A DNA stretch of 11,273 bases from JAFGIG01 sp964397545 (GCA_964397545.1 CAYNIW010000034.1:1-11273), one strand, 5' to 3'. Shown: positions 1 through 6,350, counted from the stretch's first letter. Notes: generated by a model from the letters alone, not told the origin. Numbers and translations: made by a program.

Positions 1-960
1 GAACATAAAAAAGGCAATGCATGGGCAGATGCGTTTATTGACTTTAAAAGCAATATTGATAAACCCTTATCAGCCATTTTGTCATTAAATACAATAGCCC
101 ATACAGTCGGGGCCGCGGGGGTTGGGGCGCAAGCCGTTAAGGTTTTTGGAGATGCATATTTTGGAATTGTATCAGCGGGTCTTACAATTCTGATTTTGGT
201 TCTCACGGAAATCATTCCGAAAACCATTGGGGCGAGATACTGGAGAAATATGGCAATAACTTCATATTATACAATAAAAGGAATGATTTATATTACCTAT
301 CCGTTGGTATTGGTATCTGCTTTTTTAACAAATATTTTCACAAAAAATTCAAAAGAGCAAACTACCAGCAGGGAAGAGATAGCCGCTTTGGCAAGTATTG
401 GCGCGGATGAAGGGCTGTTTTTAGACAAAGAAAATAAAATAATCCAAAATATCCTCAGACTTAAAAATGTAAAGGCAACAGAGATTATGACTCCAAGAGT
501 TGTTGTTGCAGTAGCTGATGAGAATTTACCTTTACATGACTTTTTACAAAACAAGGATTACTTAAAATTTTCACGAATTCCCTTATACTCCGGAAACGAT
601 GAAAACATTACCGGGTATGTCTTTAGACAAACCGTGTTTGAGAAACTGGCCGAAGAAAAACACGTATTGAAACTCAAGGACATAAAAAGAGAGATTTTAG
701 TGTTTCCAAACGCGATAGCTTTGTTCACTTTATGGGAGAAGCTGTTACAGAAAAAAGAGCATATCGCTTTAATAGTTGATGAGTACGGCGGAGTAGATGG
801 GATTGTCACTATGGAAGATGTAATTGAAACACTTTTAGGGCTTGAAATAGTTGATGAAAAAGACACTATAACAGATATGCAGAAATTCGCCCGAGAAAGA
901 AGAAATTCAAGACAAGCGAAATATATCTTAATTGACAAATTAAGCAATAAAGATAAATAA
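1..960 (+). CDS. CNNM (DUF21) / CBS-pair membrane protein, hemolysin C/CorC-like, 5' partial
   Basis: The reading frame is open from base 1 with no stop, so the gene starts outside the window; the TTG at 79 lies inside the conserved membrane domain and is not a credible start. 319 residues are visible. Residues 1 to about 110 are the end of a CNNM/DUF21 transmembrane domain, with the typical TEIIPK segment at 69-74 followed by hydrophobic stretches. A CBS pair follows: the EIMTPR entry motif at about 161-166 and the VDEYGG...GIVTMEDVIE signature at about 259-276. The protein stops about 30 residues after the second CBS domain with a basic, polar tail, so it lacks the CorC_HlyC C-terminal domain found in longer relatives. 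Family members sit in the inner membrane and are linked to Mg2+/Na+ or Co2+ transport, with CBS domains sensing nucleotides; 'hemolysin' is a historical label. Exact substrate here is unknown. Confidence 0.9.
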   Translation, partial: EHKKGNAWADAFIDFKSNIDKPLSAILSLNTIAHTVGAAGVGAQAVKVFGDAYFGIVSAGLTILILVLTEIIPKTIGARYWRNMAITSYYTIKGMIYITYPLVLVSAFLTNIFTKNSKEQTTSREEIAALASIGADEGLFLDKENKIIQNILRLKNVKATEIMTPRVVVAVADENLPLHDFLQNKDYLKFSRIPLYSGNDENITGYVFRQTVFEKLAEEKHVLKLKDIKREILVFPNAIALFTLWEKLLQKKEHIALIVDEYGGVDGIVTMEDVIETLLGLEIVDEKDTITDMQKFARERRNSRQAKYILIDKLSNKDK

Positions 961-997
961 AAAAATTACCTCCCATAAAATCATTTTCTTTTTCTAA

Positions 998-1011
998 ATT
1001 ATCGCGATAAT
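998..1011. repeat. Perfect 14-bp palindrome upstream of the DNA methyltransferase
   Basis: ATTATCGCGATAAT reads identically on both strands. It lies in the 76-bp gap between the CNNM gene and the methyltransferase, ending 25 bp before the ATG at 1037. Each arm contains a -10-like hexamer (GATAAT on either strand), so it could be an operator overlapping a promoter, but no good -35 box is placed for it. One palindrome of this size is expected about once in 11 kb by chance, so the case rests on position. Confidence 0.4.
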
Positions 1012-1036
1012 AATATCAGAATAGAAGTTAAAGGTA

Positions 1037-1987
1037 ATGAAACTGACTAAAAAAGAAAAAGCGCCGAGAAACCGGACAATAGAGATACCGGTTTCCGAAA
1101 GAACCGATCTGGAAGGGCGGATATCTCAGGCGGAAGGGAAACTCGCTCTTTCCGAAATAATTGATAAAACTTTCAACAACGATTTTTTCGATATCGTAAA
1201 ATTATTGCCTCAGAAATCTGTGGACCTCATGGTTATAGACCCTCCGTATAATCTCGATAAAGATTTTTCGGGTTTCAAATTCAAAAAGATGAGCGACGAA
1301 AAGTATCAGGAATATCTCGAAGACTGGTTTCCGAAAGTTGTCGGACTGCTCAAAGAAAACGGAAGTCTCTATATCTGCGGGGACTGGAGGAGCTCTTGCG
1401 CGATTTACAAGACGGTAAAAAAACACCTCATTGTCAGAAACAGAATTATCTGGCAGAGAGAAAAAGGAAGAGGCTCCAAAAAAAACTGGAAAAACTGCTC
1501 CGAAGATATCTGGTTCGCGACGTTTTCGGATTATTACTACTTTGAAGTCGAAGCCGTGAAAATGAAAAGGAGAGTAATGGCACCCTACAGAGAAAACGGA
1601 AAACCCAAGGATTGGGAAGAGACAGAGAAAGGAAATTTCAGGCTGACATATCCTTCGAATTTCTGGGATGATATAACAGTTCCCTATTGGTCAATGTCTG
1701 AAAACACGGATCATCCCGCTCAGAAACCCGAAAAACTAATTGCAAAACTTGTTCTGGCTTCCTGTCCTGTCGGAGGGTTGGTGTTTGATCCCTTTCTGGG
1801 ATCCGGAACGACATCTGTAGTCGCAAAAAAACTCGGCAGAAGGTATTGCGGCGTCGAAATAAACAGGGAATTTTGTCTTTTAGCCGAGAAAAGACTTCTT
1901 TTGGCAGAGAAAGAAAAAAAAATACAAGGTTACAAAGACGGGTGTTTTTGGGAGAGAAACACTCTCAATTTTCTGAAAGGTAAATAA
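1037..1987 (+). CDS. Beta-class DNA adenine-N6 methyltransferase (N6_N4_Mtase family), orphan
   Basis: This enzyme transfers a methyl group from SAM to a base within a specific DNA site. The catalytic motif IV, DPPY, is at residues 68-71 and is the form usual for adenine-N6 rather than cytosine-N4 enzymes (which tend to carry SPP-type motifs). The SAM-binding motif I, FDPFLGSGTT, is at 250-259, preceded by HPAQKP at 226-231. Having motif IV before motif I, with the likely target-recognition region between them (about 140-220), is the beta-class order. At 316 residues it is full length. No restriction endonuclease gene is next to it, so it looks solitary, although a nuclease outside the window cannot be excluded. 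The ATG at 1037 has an AGAAG stretch at 1023-1027 as a weak SD. It ends 23 bp before the next methyltransferase and may share its transcript. Its recognition sequence cannot be read from the protein alone. Confidence 0.92.
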   Translation: MKLTKKEKAPRNRTIEIPVSERTDLEGRISQAEGKLALSEIIDKTFNNDFFDIVKLLPQKSVDLMVIDPPYNLDKDFSGFKFKKMSDEKYQEYLEDWFPKVVGLLKENGSLYICGDWRSSCAIYKTVKKHLIVRNRIIWQREKGRGSKKNWKNCSEDIWFATFSDYYYFEVEAVKMKRRVMAPYRENGKPKDWEETEKGNFRLTYPSNFWDDITVPYWSMSENTDHPAQKPEKLIAKLVLASCPVGGLVFDPFLGSGTTSVVAKKLGRRYCGVEINREFCLLAEKRLLLAEKEKKIQGYKDGCFWERNTLNFLKGK

Positions 1988-1997
1988 GTTTATTTAT

Positions 1998-2003
1998 GAG
2001 GGG
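1998..2003 (+). promoter_or_regulatory. Ribosome binding site that fixes the start at 2011
   Basis: GAGGGG lies 7 nt before the ATG at 2011. It overlaps the upstream in-frame ATG at 1996, which has only A/T-rich sequence before it and no SD. This favours 2011 as the start. Confidence 0.7.
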
Positions 2004-2010
2004 AAAAGAA

Positions 2011-2646
2011 ATGAATTCATCAAAAGACTACTGGGAAAAGCGATTTAAGGGCATTGATTTTTACACCTTTGATTTTTCAAAAAGCGAACCTGAAAAACCT
2101 CTTGTGAGTTTTTGTAAAAAATACATAAAAAAAGACGTCAAAGTTCTCGACCTCGGATGCGGAGCAGGTCGAAATTCACAATACATGGCTCAACAGGGAT
2201 TTGAGGTTTACGGCGTTGATATATCGCTTGTTGCGGTGGAATTATGCAGAAAAAGGTTCAAAAAATTCAATTTGGAAGGCAAGTTTGAGCCCGGGACTTT
2301 TGACGGGATCCCTTTTCCTGACAAATATTTTTCATTTGTTGTCTGTATAGCCGCATTTGACCATGACACTTACGATAACGCAATAAAATCCATAGAAGAG
2401 ATAAGAAGAGTTCTTGCCGACAATGGATTGATATTGTTCACTTTTGACCCCACCGATACGGACGAGGAAATTCTCGATGAAGCCGAAGTATTACCCGACG
2501 AGACATATAAATTTGTCCGCGGAGAACAAGAGGGGATGCTTTTTCACAGGTATAAAGACGATGAAATCCGTCTTCTGCTCGGTGAAGAAAATATTGCTTC
2601 TTTTGAGCATTCGGATGACGGAACGCGCGTAGTTGTGTGCTGTTGA
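2011..2646 (+). CDS. Class I SAM-dependent methyltransferase (Methyltransf_11/TehB-like)
   Basis: This is a soluble Rossmann-fold methyltransferase of 211 residues. Motif I, VLDLGCGAGRN, is at about 45-55. The acidic residue that typically binds the SAM ribose is D70 in YGVDIS, and FPDKYFSFVVCIAAFDH at about 102-118 matches the motif IV region, followed by the usual IEEIRRVLADNGLILF strand and helix at about 128-143. The fold and motifs are clear but the acceptor is not: this superfamily methylates small molecules, quinones, tellurite and others. The acidic C-terminal third (about 145-190, many D and E residues) is where substrate specificity would normally sit. It starts 23 bp after the DNA methyltransferase and could be co-transcribed, but a functional link is not implied. 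An alternative start at 1996 would add five residues and has no SD. Confidence 0.88.
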   Translation: MNSSKDYWEKRFKGIDFYTFDFSKSEPEKPLVSFCKKYIKKDVKVLDLGCGAGRNSQYMAQQGFEVYGVDISLVAVELCRKRFKKFNLEGKFEPGTFDGIPFPDKYFSFVVCIAAFDHDTYDNAIKSIEEIRRVLADNGLILFTFDPTDTDEEILDEAEVLPDETYKFVRGEQEGMLFHRYKDDEIRLLLGEENIASFEHSDDGTRVVVCC

Positions 2647-3088
2647 GATTATTAGGGAAACTCCTTTTGATGATTCGTCGTGATTATTCAAAAATATGAC
2701 AAAACTGTCCATATCAGCTCGAACAAATCAGAATTGAAATCCAGGAATACGTCAAAACAGAGGCTATCTGTCTGCATTAGAACTTTTTAATTTGCTTTTG
2801 GCTGGATTCATTTGGAACAATTTGATAATATATTCAGGTCATATTTACTGGGTCTGAGCGCTGCATTTTGCCTGGAACATGTTGTTTTTTGGATATTACA
2901 TCGTTCACGGATTCAACGAGCCTGAATTGTTCAATAATTTTGTCGGAAAAATACGGATTTCTTTCGTTGGATATCTCCGGACAGATGATAAAATTTGGGG
3001 TGAGCTTATTATGAAATTTAAGAATGTCATTCGAAATCTATACGTCAACAGCAAGAACATATACGACTTATGAATGAAAAGAGGAAAA
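2647..3088. other. Gene-poor stretch between the methyltransferase and the GRAM gene
   Basis: About 440 bp with no supported gene. A 64-codon open frame at 2879-3073 has no convincing SD, no recognisable family and a composition like its surroundings. Another frame just upstream (about 2790-2925) stays open for some 45 codons with hydrophobic content but lacks a start. Together they could be the remains of a decayed membrane-protein gene, but this is weak. I see no strong hairpin terminator after 2646 and no well-spaced promoter. Confidence 0.5.
3081..3084 (+). promoter_or_regulatory. Ribosome binding site that fixes the start at 3089
   Basis: GAGG (within AAGAGGA) lies 4 nt before the ATG at 3089. 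The in-frame ATG at 3074 has no SD and would add MKRGK, which is exactly the translation of this ribosome binding site, so 3089 is preferred. Confidence 0.6.
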
Positions 3089-3409
3089 ATGAGCTTTGAC
3101 TTAAAACCCGGAGAAAAAATTCTCGCCGATGCCGGAGCAAATCTTTTTCGCGGCATAGAAGGCGTCGGAGGACGCATGAAGATAACAGACATGCGTATCC
3201 TTTTCGAAGCACATCCTTTCAATATTCAGAGAATGCCCGCTGAAATTCCGATTGATCAAATCAGGTTAATCCGAAAGAGAAATACTCTCGGCATTATTCC
3301 AAACGGGATTTTGATACAGACCAAAACGGGTGTAAAATACAAATTTGTCGTCTGGGGAAGGGAAAGGCTTATAAAAATTGTTGAAAACCTGTTGAAAAAT
3401 AATTTATAG
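3089..3409 (+). CDS. Small GRAM / PH-like domain protein
   Basis: A 106-residue protein made almost entirely of one GRAM-type PH-like domain. It begins with LKPGEKILADAGANLFRG at about 5-22, then the characteristic GGRMKITDMRILFEAHPFN at about 27-45, followed by beta-strand-rich sequence (IDQIRLIRKRNTLGIIPNGILIQT) and a closing amphipathic helix (RERLIKIVENLLKNNL). The conserved pattern 'GE..L.DAGANL.RG....GG.M.IT..R..F..H..N' is what supports the call. There is no signal peptide or membrane segment, so it is probably cytoplasmic. In eukaryotes such domains bind lipids or proteins; the bacterial versions are uncharacterised and no function is assigned here. The next gene starts 15 bp downstream, so the two are almost certainly one transcription unit. 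Confidence 0.75.
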   Translation: MSFDLKPGEKILADAGANLFRGIEGVGGRMKITDMRILFEAHPFNIQRMPAEIPIDQIRLIRKRNTLGIIPNGILIQTKTGVKYKFVVWGRERLIKIVENLLKNNL

Positions 3410-3424
3410 AAAAAGGGGGCTCCC

Positions 3425-3955
3425 GTGAAGGCTTTAATTGCATTAGCAGTTCTGCTTTTCTCCGTCGCCTGTTACGCAGACCAGGAGGCGTCAAACAGAC
3501 CCGTAGTCCGTTCGTCTGAATACGGCATTGTTTACGCGAAAAGCATCCCCGATGAAGATTACGGCCAGAAGGGAAAAACATATTTATACTACGTGGGCAG
3601 TGAAAAGGACGAGCTAATATGCGAGTATAACTGGTTCGCAAATGAAATATACATCGGCGGTTCCGGTGAAACTTTTGTTGTCAGATTCGGTCCGTGGCAT
3701 AGAGGATATGAGCCGCAGGACACCCATCTTGCAATAGGGATTTACAATGGAAGCCGCGTAGTCAGAGAATATTCGACTACAGACTTGATAAAGATGGGCA
3801 GCGGCATATCCAACAGCGTCTCTCATTACCAGGTATTCGGCAAGAGACTCGGGTTCAGGTGGATTTCCGGTGATATCTTTGTCTTTGAAGTGGAGGGGAC
3901 CAGCGGAAAAGTGTTTTCTTTCGATCTCCAAACAGGCAGTTTAATAGAAAGATAA
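3425..3955 (+). CDS. Exported protein of unknown function
   Basis: A 176-residue protein with a GTG start preceded by a strong SD (AGGGGG at 3414-3419, 5 nt spacing). Residues 1-19 form a short signal peptide (K2, hydrophobic 3-15, then VACYAD). C16 could be a lipobox cysteine, but the -3 position is Ser rather than Leu, so cleavage by signal peptidase I after A18 or so is as likely. The mature part has no further membrane segment and is rich in aromatic and beta-strand-like sequence. Distinctive segments are YAKSIPDEDYGQKG (about 36-49), VVRFGPWHRG (about 85-94), REYSTTDLI (about 113-121) and SHYQVFG (about 133-139). These look like conserved family motifs, but I do not recognise a named family. 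It follows the GRAM gene by 15 bp, suggesting co-expression. It probably acts in the periplasm or at the cell surface; its function is unknown. Confidence 0.75.
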   Translation: MKALIALAVLLFSVACYADQEASNRPVVRSSEYGIVYAKSIPDEDYGQKGKTYLYYVGSEKDELICEYNWFANEIYIGGSGETFVVRFGPWHRGYEPQDTHLAIGIYNGSRVVREYSTTDLIKMGSGISNSVSHYQVFGKRLGFRWISGDIFVFEVEGTSGKVFSFDLQTGSLIER

Positions 3956-3991
3956 ACCTCAGGGCTTTACCCCAGATTTAATTTATTGATG

Positions 3992-4020
3992 TTTACATAG
4001 TCCAGGGTTGAAGCTAATAT
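3992..4020 (+). promoter_or_regulatory. Likely sigma70-type promoter for corA
   Basis: TTTACA (3992-3997, one mismatch to TTGACA) and TAATAT (4015-4020, four of six matches to TATAAT) are separated by 17 bp. Transcription would begin near 4027 and give a leader of about 83 nt before the ATG at 4110. The -10 match is only fair. Confidence 0.4.
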
Positions 4021-4064
4021 TGAGAATCTTGAAAAAATAGAAATTTTTGAATCGACGGTATGAG

Positions 4065-4095
4065 TATCTTTTTGAGGCAACAATCCGGAAAGATA
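4065..4095 (+). repeat. Leader hairpin just before the corA ribosome binding site
   Basis: TATCTTT (4065-4071) pairs perfectly with AAAGATA (4089-4095) around a 17-nt loop. The 3' arm ends 3 nt before the AGGAG SD at 4099-4103. It has no following T run, so it is not a terminator. It could affect ribosome access. It does not resemble the M-box Mg2+ riboswitch by eye. Confidence 0.35.
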
Positions 4096-4109
4096 GTCAG
4101 GAGTGAACA

Positions 4110-5036
4110 ATGATAAATTTCTACAGAATCTTTGGAGAGAAAGTTGTTCTGGAGACAAACGACTTTTTTGAAAACTGCTGGGTGAACGTTGTTGATCCCG
4201 ATGAAACTGAAAAGCAGTATCTCATGGATAAATTCGGCATAGACGGAGAAAATATCGCCGATATACTCGACATAGACGAACAGTCGAGATATGAAAAGGA
4301 CGACAACTATATTTTATTTATCCTTAGGGTTCCTGCCTATGATAAAAGCAGAGATGTGGCTTATTATACGGTTCCAATAGGGGTTATTTTTCAAGAAAAG
4401 TGCCTGATAACAATCTGTCTGCAGGAAAACATAGTCATAAAAAATATACTTCTCAACAGAATGAAAAATATCAGGATATACACAAAAAACACTTTTCTGC
4501 TCACTTTGTTTTTGAGAGCTTCAATAAATTTCCTGTTTTTCTTAAAAGCCCTGAATAAAGAGACATCCTTGATAGAAAAAGATCTGAGAAAATCCATTAA
4601 AAACACAGAACTCTACGACCTTTTGACTATCGAAAAGTCTCTTGTATTTTTCACGACTGCGCTGAGATCTAATGAACTTCTTCTTGAAAAACTGCCAAAA
4701 GTTCTCAAACTCAATGATGACGAAATCGAACTGCTCGAGGACTCGATAACTGAGAATAAACAAGCCATAGAGATGGCCAACATTCACAGTAACATATTAA
4801 GCGGGATGATGGACGCTTTTGCTTCGATAATTTCAAACAATCTCAACGTCGTCATGAAAAAACTGACGGCTATTTCACTTGTTCTGATGGTCCCAACTCT
4901 CATAGCGAGTGTTTACGGTATGAACATAGAACTTCCCTTTCAGCACAGCTCTTTCGCGTTCCTTATTATTATTCTCGGGTCGGTTCTGATTTCCACCGGA
5001 GCTTTGATATTTTTTGTTCTCAAGAAATTCTTGTAA
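4110..5036 (+). CDS. corA: CorA family Mg2+/divalent cation channel
   Basis: A 308-residue member of the CorA family, which forms homopentameric inner-membrane channels for Mg2+ (some members carry Co2+, Ni2+ or Zn2+). The N-terminal cytoplasmic domain covers about 1-245: an alpha/beta part to about 110, including the DPDETEKQYLMDKFGID and DIDEQSRYEKDDNYILFILRVP regions, then long helices to about 245. Two membrane segments close the protein, at about 251-269 and 283-304. Between them lies the YGMN selectivity motif at 269-272, followed by the short loop IELPFQHSS. The length and C-terminal pair of membrane helices match complete family members. An AGGAG SD at 4099-4103, 6 nt from the ATG, supports the start. 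A promoter and leader hairpin precede it. The antiporter gene begins 68 bp downstream and may be co-transcribed. The ion actually carried cannot be decided from the sequence. Confidence 0.93.
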   Translation: MINFYRIFGEKVVLETNDFFENCWVNVVDPDETEKQYLMDKFGIDGENIADILDIDEQSRYEKDDNYILFILRVPAYDKSRDVAYYTVPIGVIFQEKCLITICLQENIVIKNILLNRMKNIRIYTKNTFLLTLFLRASINFLFFLKALNKETSLIEKDLRKSIKNTELYDLLTIEKSLVFFTTALRSNELLLEKLPKVLKLNDDEIELLEDSITENKQAIEMANIHSNILSGMMDAFASIISNNLNVVMKKLTAISLVLMVPTLIASVYGMNIELPFQHSSFAFLIIILGSVLISTGALIFFVLKKFL

Positions 5037-5104
5037 ATAGCAAATCTTCGTTTTACAGTGCTTTCAGGTAAAAATAACCGCCTCAATAATACGCCGGAAA
5101 AAAG

Positions 5105-6034
5105 ATGTTTTTGACCATACTGTTTCTGCTGACCGGAATAATATTTCTCACTGGAGGGGCGGAGTTTCTTGTAAGGGGGAGCTCAGGCCTTGCAAGAAAG
5201 TTAGGGATATCTCCTCTCGTCATTGGATTGACGATTGTCTCGTTCGGAACGAGCAGTCCGGAACTTGTTGTCGGCGTGAAATCCGCTCTATCGGGATATG
5301 CTGGGCTTGCCGTAGGGAATGTAATTGGTTCAAACATCGCCAACATAGCTTTGATTCTCGGCATAGCTTCTCTCATAAACCCGCTTAAAGTCCATCTCGG
5401 GGCTGTGAAAAAAGATTCTCCGTTTCTCGTCATCATGTCGGCGCTGGGTTTTATTTTTCTCTTTAACCGGAATCTTTTAAGGATAGAAGCTGTAATTCTC
5501 ATCTTGTTCTGTATTCTTTACATGGTTTTTACTGGATTTATGGCCATGCGGGAAAAAGACTCCGAATACGAGGGCAATAAAGCATGCAGGACGCCGTGGC
5601 TTTTGCTCTTAATTATGATGATCGGAGGTTTGGCGGCTCTTCTCATAGGCGCGAATCTAATCATTAAAGGAGGGATTGAACTCGCGCGGTTTTTCGGAGT
5701 CAGCGAGGAAATAATCGGAATTTCCATTGTCGCTGTCGGGACGAGTTTGCCCGAGCTGGCATCTTCAGTTGTCGCGGCGATAAGAAAAGAGTCTGACATA
5801 GCTATCGGCAACATAATCGGTGCGTGTATTTTAAACATAGGATTTGTCCTCGGGATTTCAGGGTTACTTTCCCCGTTTTCAGTTCCGCTTTTGAAGATTG
5901 ACGATCTTTTAATAATGTTTCTCGTCGGTCTTCTTCTTTTCCCGTTTCTGAAAACGAATTATAAGATATCACGGAAGGAAGGAATTGTGTTTGTCATGAT
6001 CTATATTGTCTATATCTTCTTTCTCTGGATATAA
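5105..6034 (+). CDS. CaCA-family Na+/Ca2+ antiporter (YrbG-like)
   Basis: A 309-residue membrane protein built of two inverted alpha-repeats, expected to span the membrane about ten times and exchange Na+ (or K+/H+) for Ca2+. Repeat 1 has the cation-binding GTSSPE at 48-53 and GNVIGSNIAN at 71-80. Repeat 2 has GTSLPE at 212-217 and GNIIGACILN at 235-244. The two glutamates in the GTS-PE motifs, E53 and E217, are the family's central Ca2+ ligands and both are present. In repeat 2, the Ser-Asn of the GSN pattern is replaced by Ala240-Cys241. The polar loop between the halves (about 150-165, REKDSEYEGNKACR) is short, as in prokaryotic exchangers. The length is normal. The start has only a weak GGAAA SD 6 nt or so upstream. 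It follows corA by 68 bp, so both may serve divalent cation balance. Confidence 0.92.
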   Translation: MFLTILFLLTGIIFLTGGAEFLVRGSSGLARKLGISPLVIGLTIVSFGTSSPELVVGVKSALSGYAGLAVGNVIGSNIANIALILGIASLINPLKVHLGAVKKDSPFLVIMSALGFIFLFNRNLLRIEAVILILFCILYMVFTGFMAMREKDSEYEGNKACRTPWLLLLIMMIGGLAALLIGANLIIKGGIELARFFGVSEEIIGISIVAVGTSLPELASSVVAAIRKESDIAIGNIIGACILNIGFVLGISGLLSPFSVPLLKIDDLLIMFLVGLLLFPFLKTNYKISRKEGIVFVMIYIVYIFFLWI

Positions 6035-6078
6035 CAGTTTTTTTGTAACAAGTGATTTGCCGGAAGCTTGATGAAAAG

Positions 6079-6107
6079 TTGACATAAACCTTCAAGAGTC
6101 TTAAAAT
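6079..6107 (+). promoter_or_regulatory. Strong sigma70-type promoter
   Basis: A perfect TTGACA (6079-6084) and TAAAAT (6102-6107, five of six) are separated by the ideal 17 bp. Transcription would start near 6114 and produce a leader of about 237 nt before the flavoprotein gene at 6351. This is the best promoter match in the window. Confidence 0.65.
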
Positions 6108-6246
6108 CCTGTATCAAACAAAACAGTGAAATGTGTTTTAAAAGGAGAGTCCGTTAGATCGGCGGAAACGGAAGTTGCAGTTGTAACAATACTAACAATA
6201 GGTAAATTAGAAAGACGTTAAAGTTTAATACTTATAATCCAGGTGT

Positions 6247-6276
6247 TTGTGAAAAATTCATTTCACTAGATATACT
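6247..6276 (+). promoter_or_regulatory. Second, proximal promoter candidate
   Basis: TTGTGA (6247-6252, four of six) and TATACT (6271-6276, five of six) are 18 bp apart; the start would be near 6283, about 68 nt before the ATG at 6351. Its spacer contains one dyad and its start region another, which is the usual place for repressor operators. Confidence 0.4.
6249..6266. promoter_or_regulatory. Operator-like dyad, GTGAAA-N6-TTTCAC
   Basis: Perfect 6-bp inverted arms at 6249-6254 and 6261-6266 lie between the -35 and -10 hexamers of the proximal promoter. The arms carry TGAAA half-sites like those in the dyad at 6285-6303, though in the opposite arrangement. Confidence 0.4.
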
Positions 6277-6284
6277 GTTGAAAA

Positions 6285-6303
6285 CTCTTTTCAGTGAAAA
6301 GAG
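6285..6303. promoter_or_regulatory. Operator-like dyad, 9-bp arms around one base
   Basis: CTCTTTTCA-G-TGAAAAGAG is a perfect 9-bp inverted repeat with a single central base. A one-base centre cannot form a good RNA hairpin without losing pairs, and its odd symmetry fits a dimeric DNA-binding protein. It lies at about +3 to +21 of the proximal promoter and 47 bp before the ATG at 6351. No regulator gene is present in the window. Confidence 0.5.
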
Positions 6304-6336
6304 AACACACTTTCGCGTTCAGCAGATACAATATTA

Positions 6337-6343
6337 AGAAGGA
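6337..6343 (+). promoter_or_regulatory. Ribosome binding site that fixes the start at 6351
   Basis: AGAAGGA ends 7 nt before the ATG at 6351. An upstream in-frame GTG at 6294 lies inside the 6285-6303 dyad and has no SD. The family homology also begins just after 6351. Confidence 0.75.
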
Positions 6344-6350
6344 ACAGTTT

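Larger units (their letters stand above)
6035..6350. other. Regulatory gap before the flavoprotein gene
   Basis: This 316-bp A/T-rich gap has no supported gene. It holds a near-consensus promoter (6079-6107), a promoter-like pair (6247-6276), a perfect but unpaired TATAAT at 6233-6238, several dyads, and an SD-like AAAGGAGA at 6141-6148 with no start codon at usable distance. Five TGAAA half-sites (either strand) cluster between 6250 and 6299, and a sixth lies at 6127-6131. The separate entries describe the better elements. Confidence 0.6.

Noticed and set aside
79..81. TTG at 79 as the start of the CNNM protein
   Set aside because: The frame is open and clearly homologous upstream to base 1, so the gene is truncated by the window edge.
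1981..1996. TAAATAA-GT-TTATTTA inverted repeat between the two methyltransferase genes
   Set aside because: Stem is entirely A-T with a two-base loop that cannot close well; likely chance around a stop codon.
2879..3073. 64-codon open frame before the GRAM gene
   Set aside because: No convincing SD, no recognisable motif, and it lies in a low-quality coding stretch; kept only as a possible remnant in the entry for the gap.
3956..4109. M-box or other known Mg2+ riboswitch before corA
   Set aside because: The conserved M-box segments are not visible; only one simple hairpin is supported.
6011..6044. Possible terminator: TATATC/GATATA stem followed by seven T residues after the antiporter
   Set aside because: The stem is only six A/T-rich pairs with an 11-nt loop and four bases before the T run; too weak to call as an intrinsic terminator.
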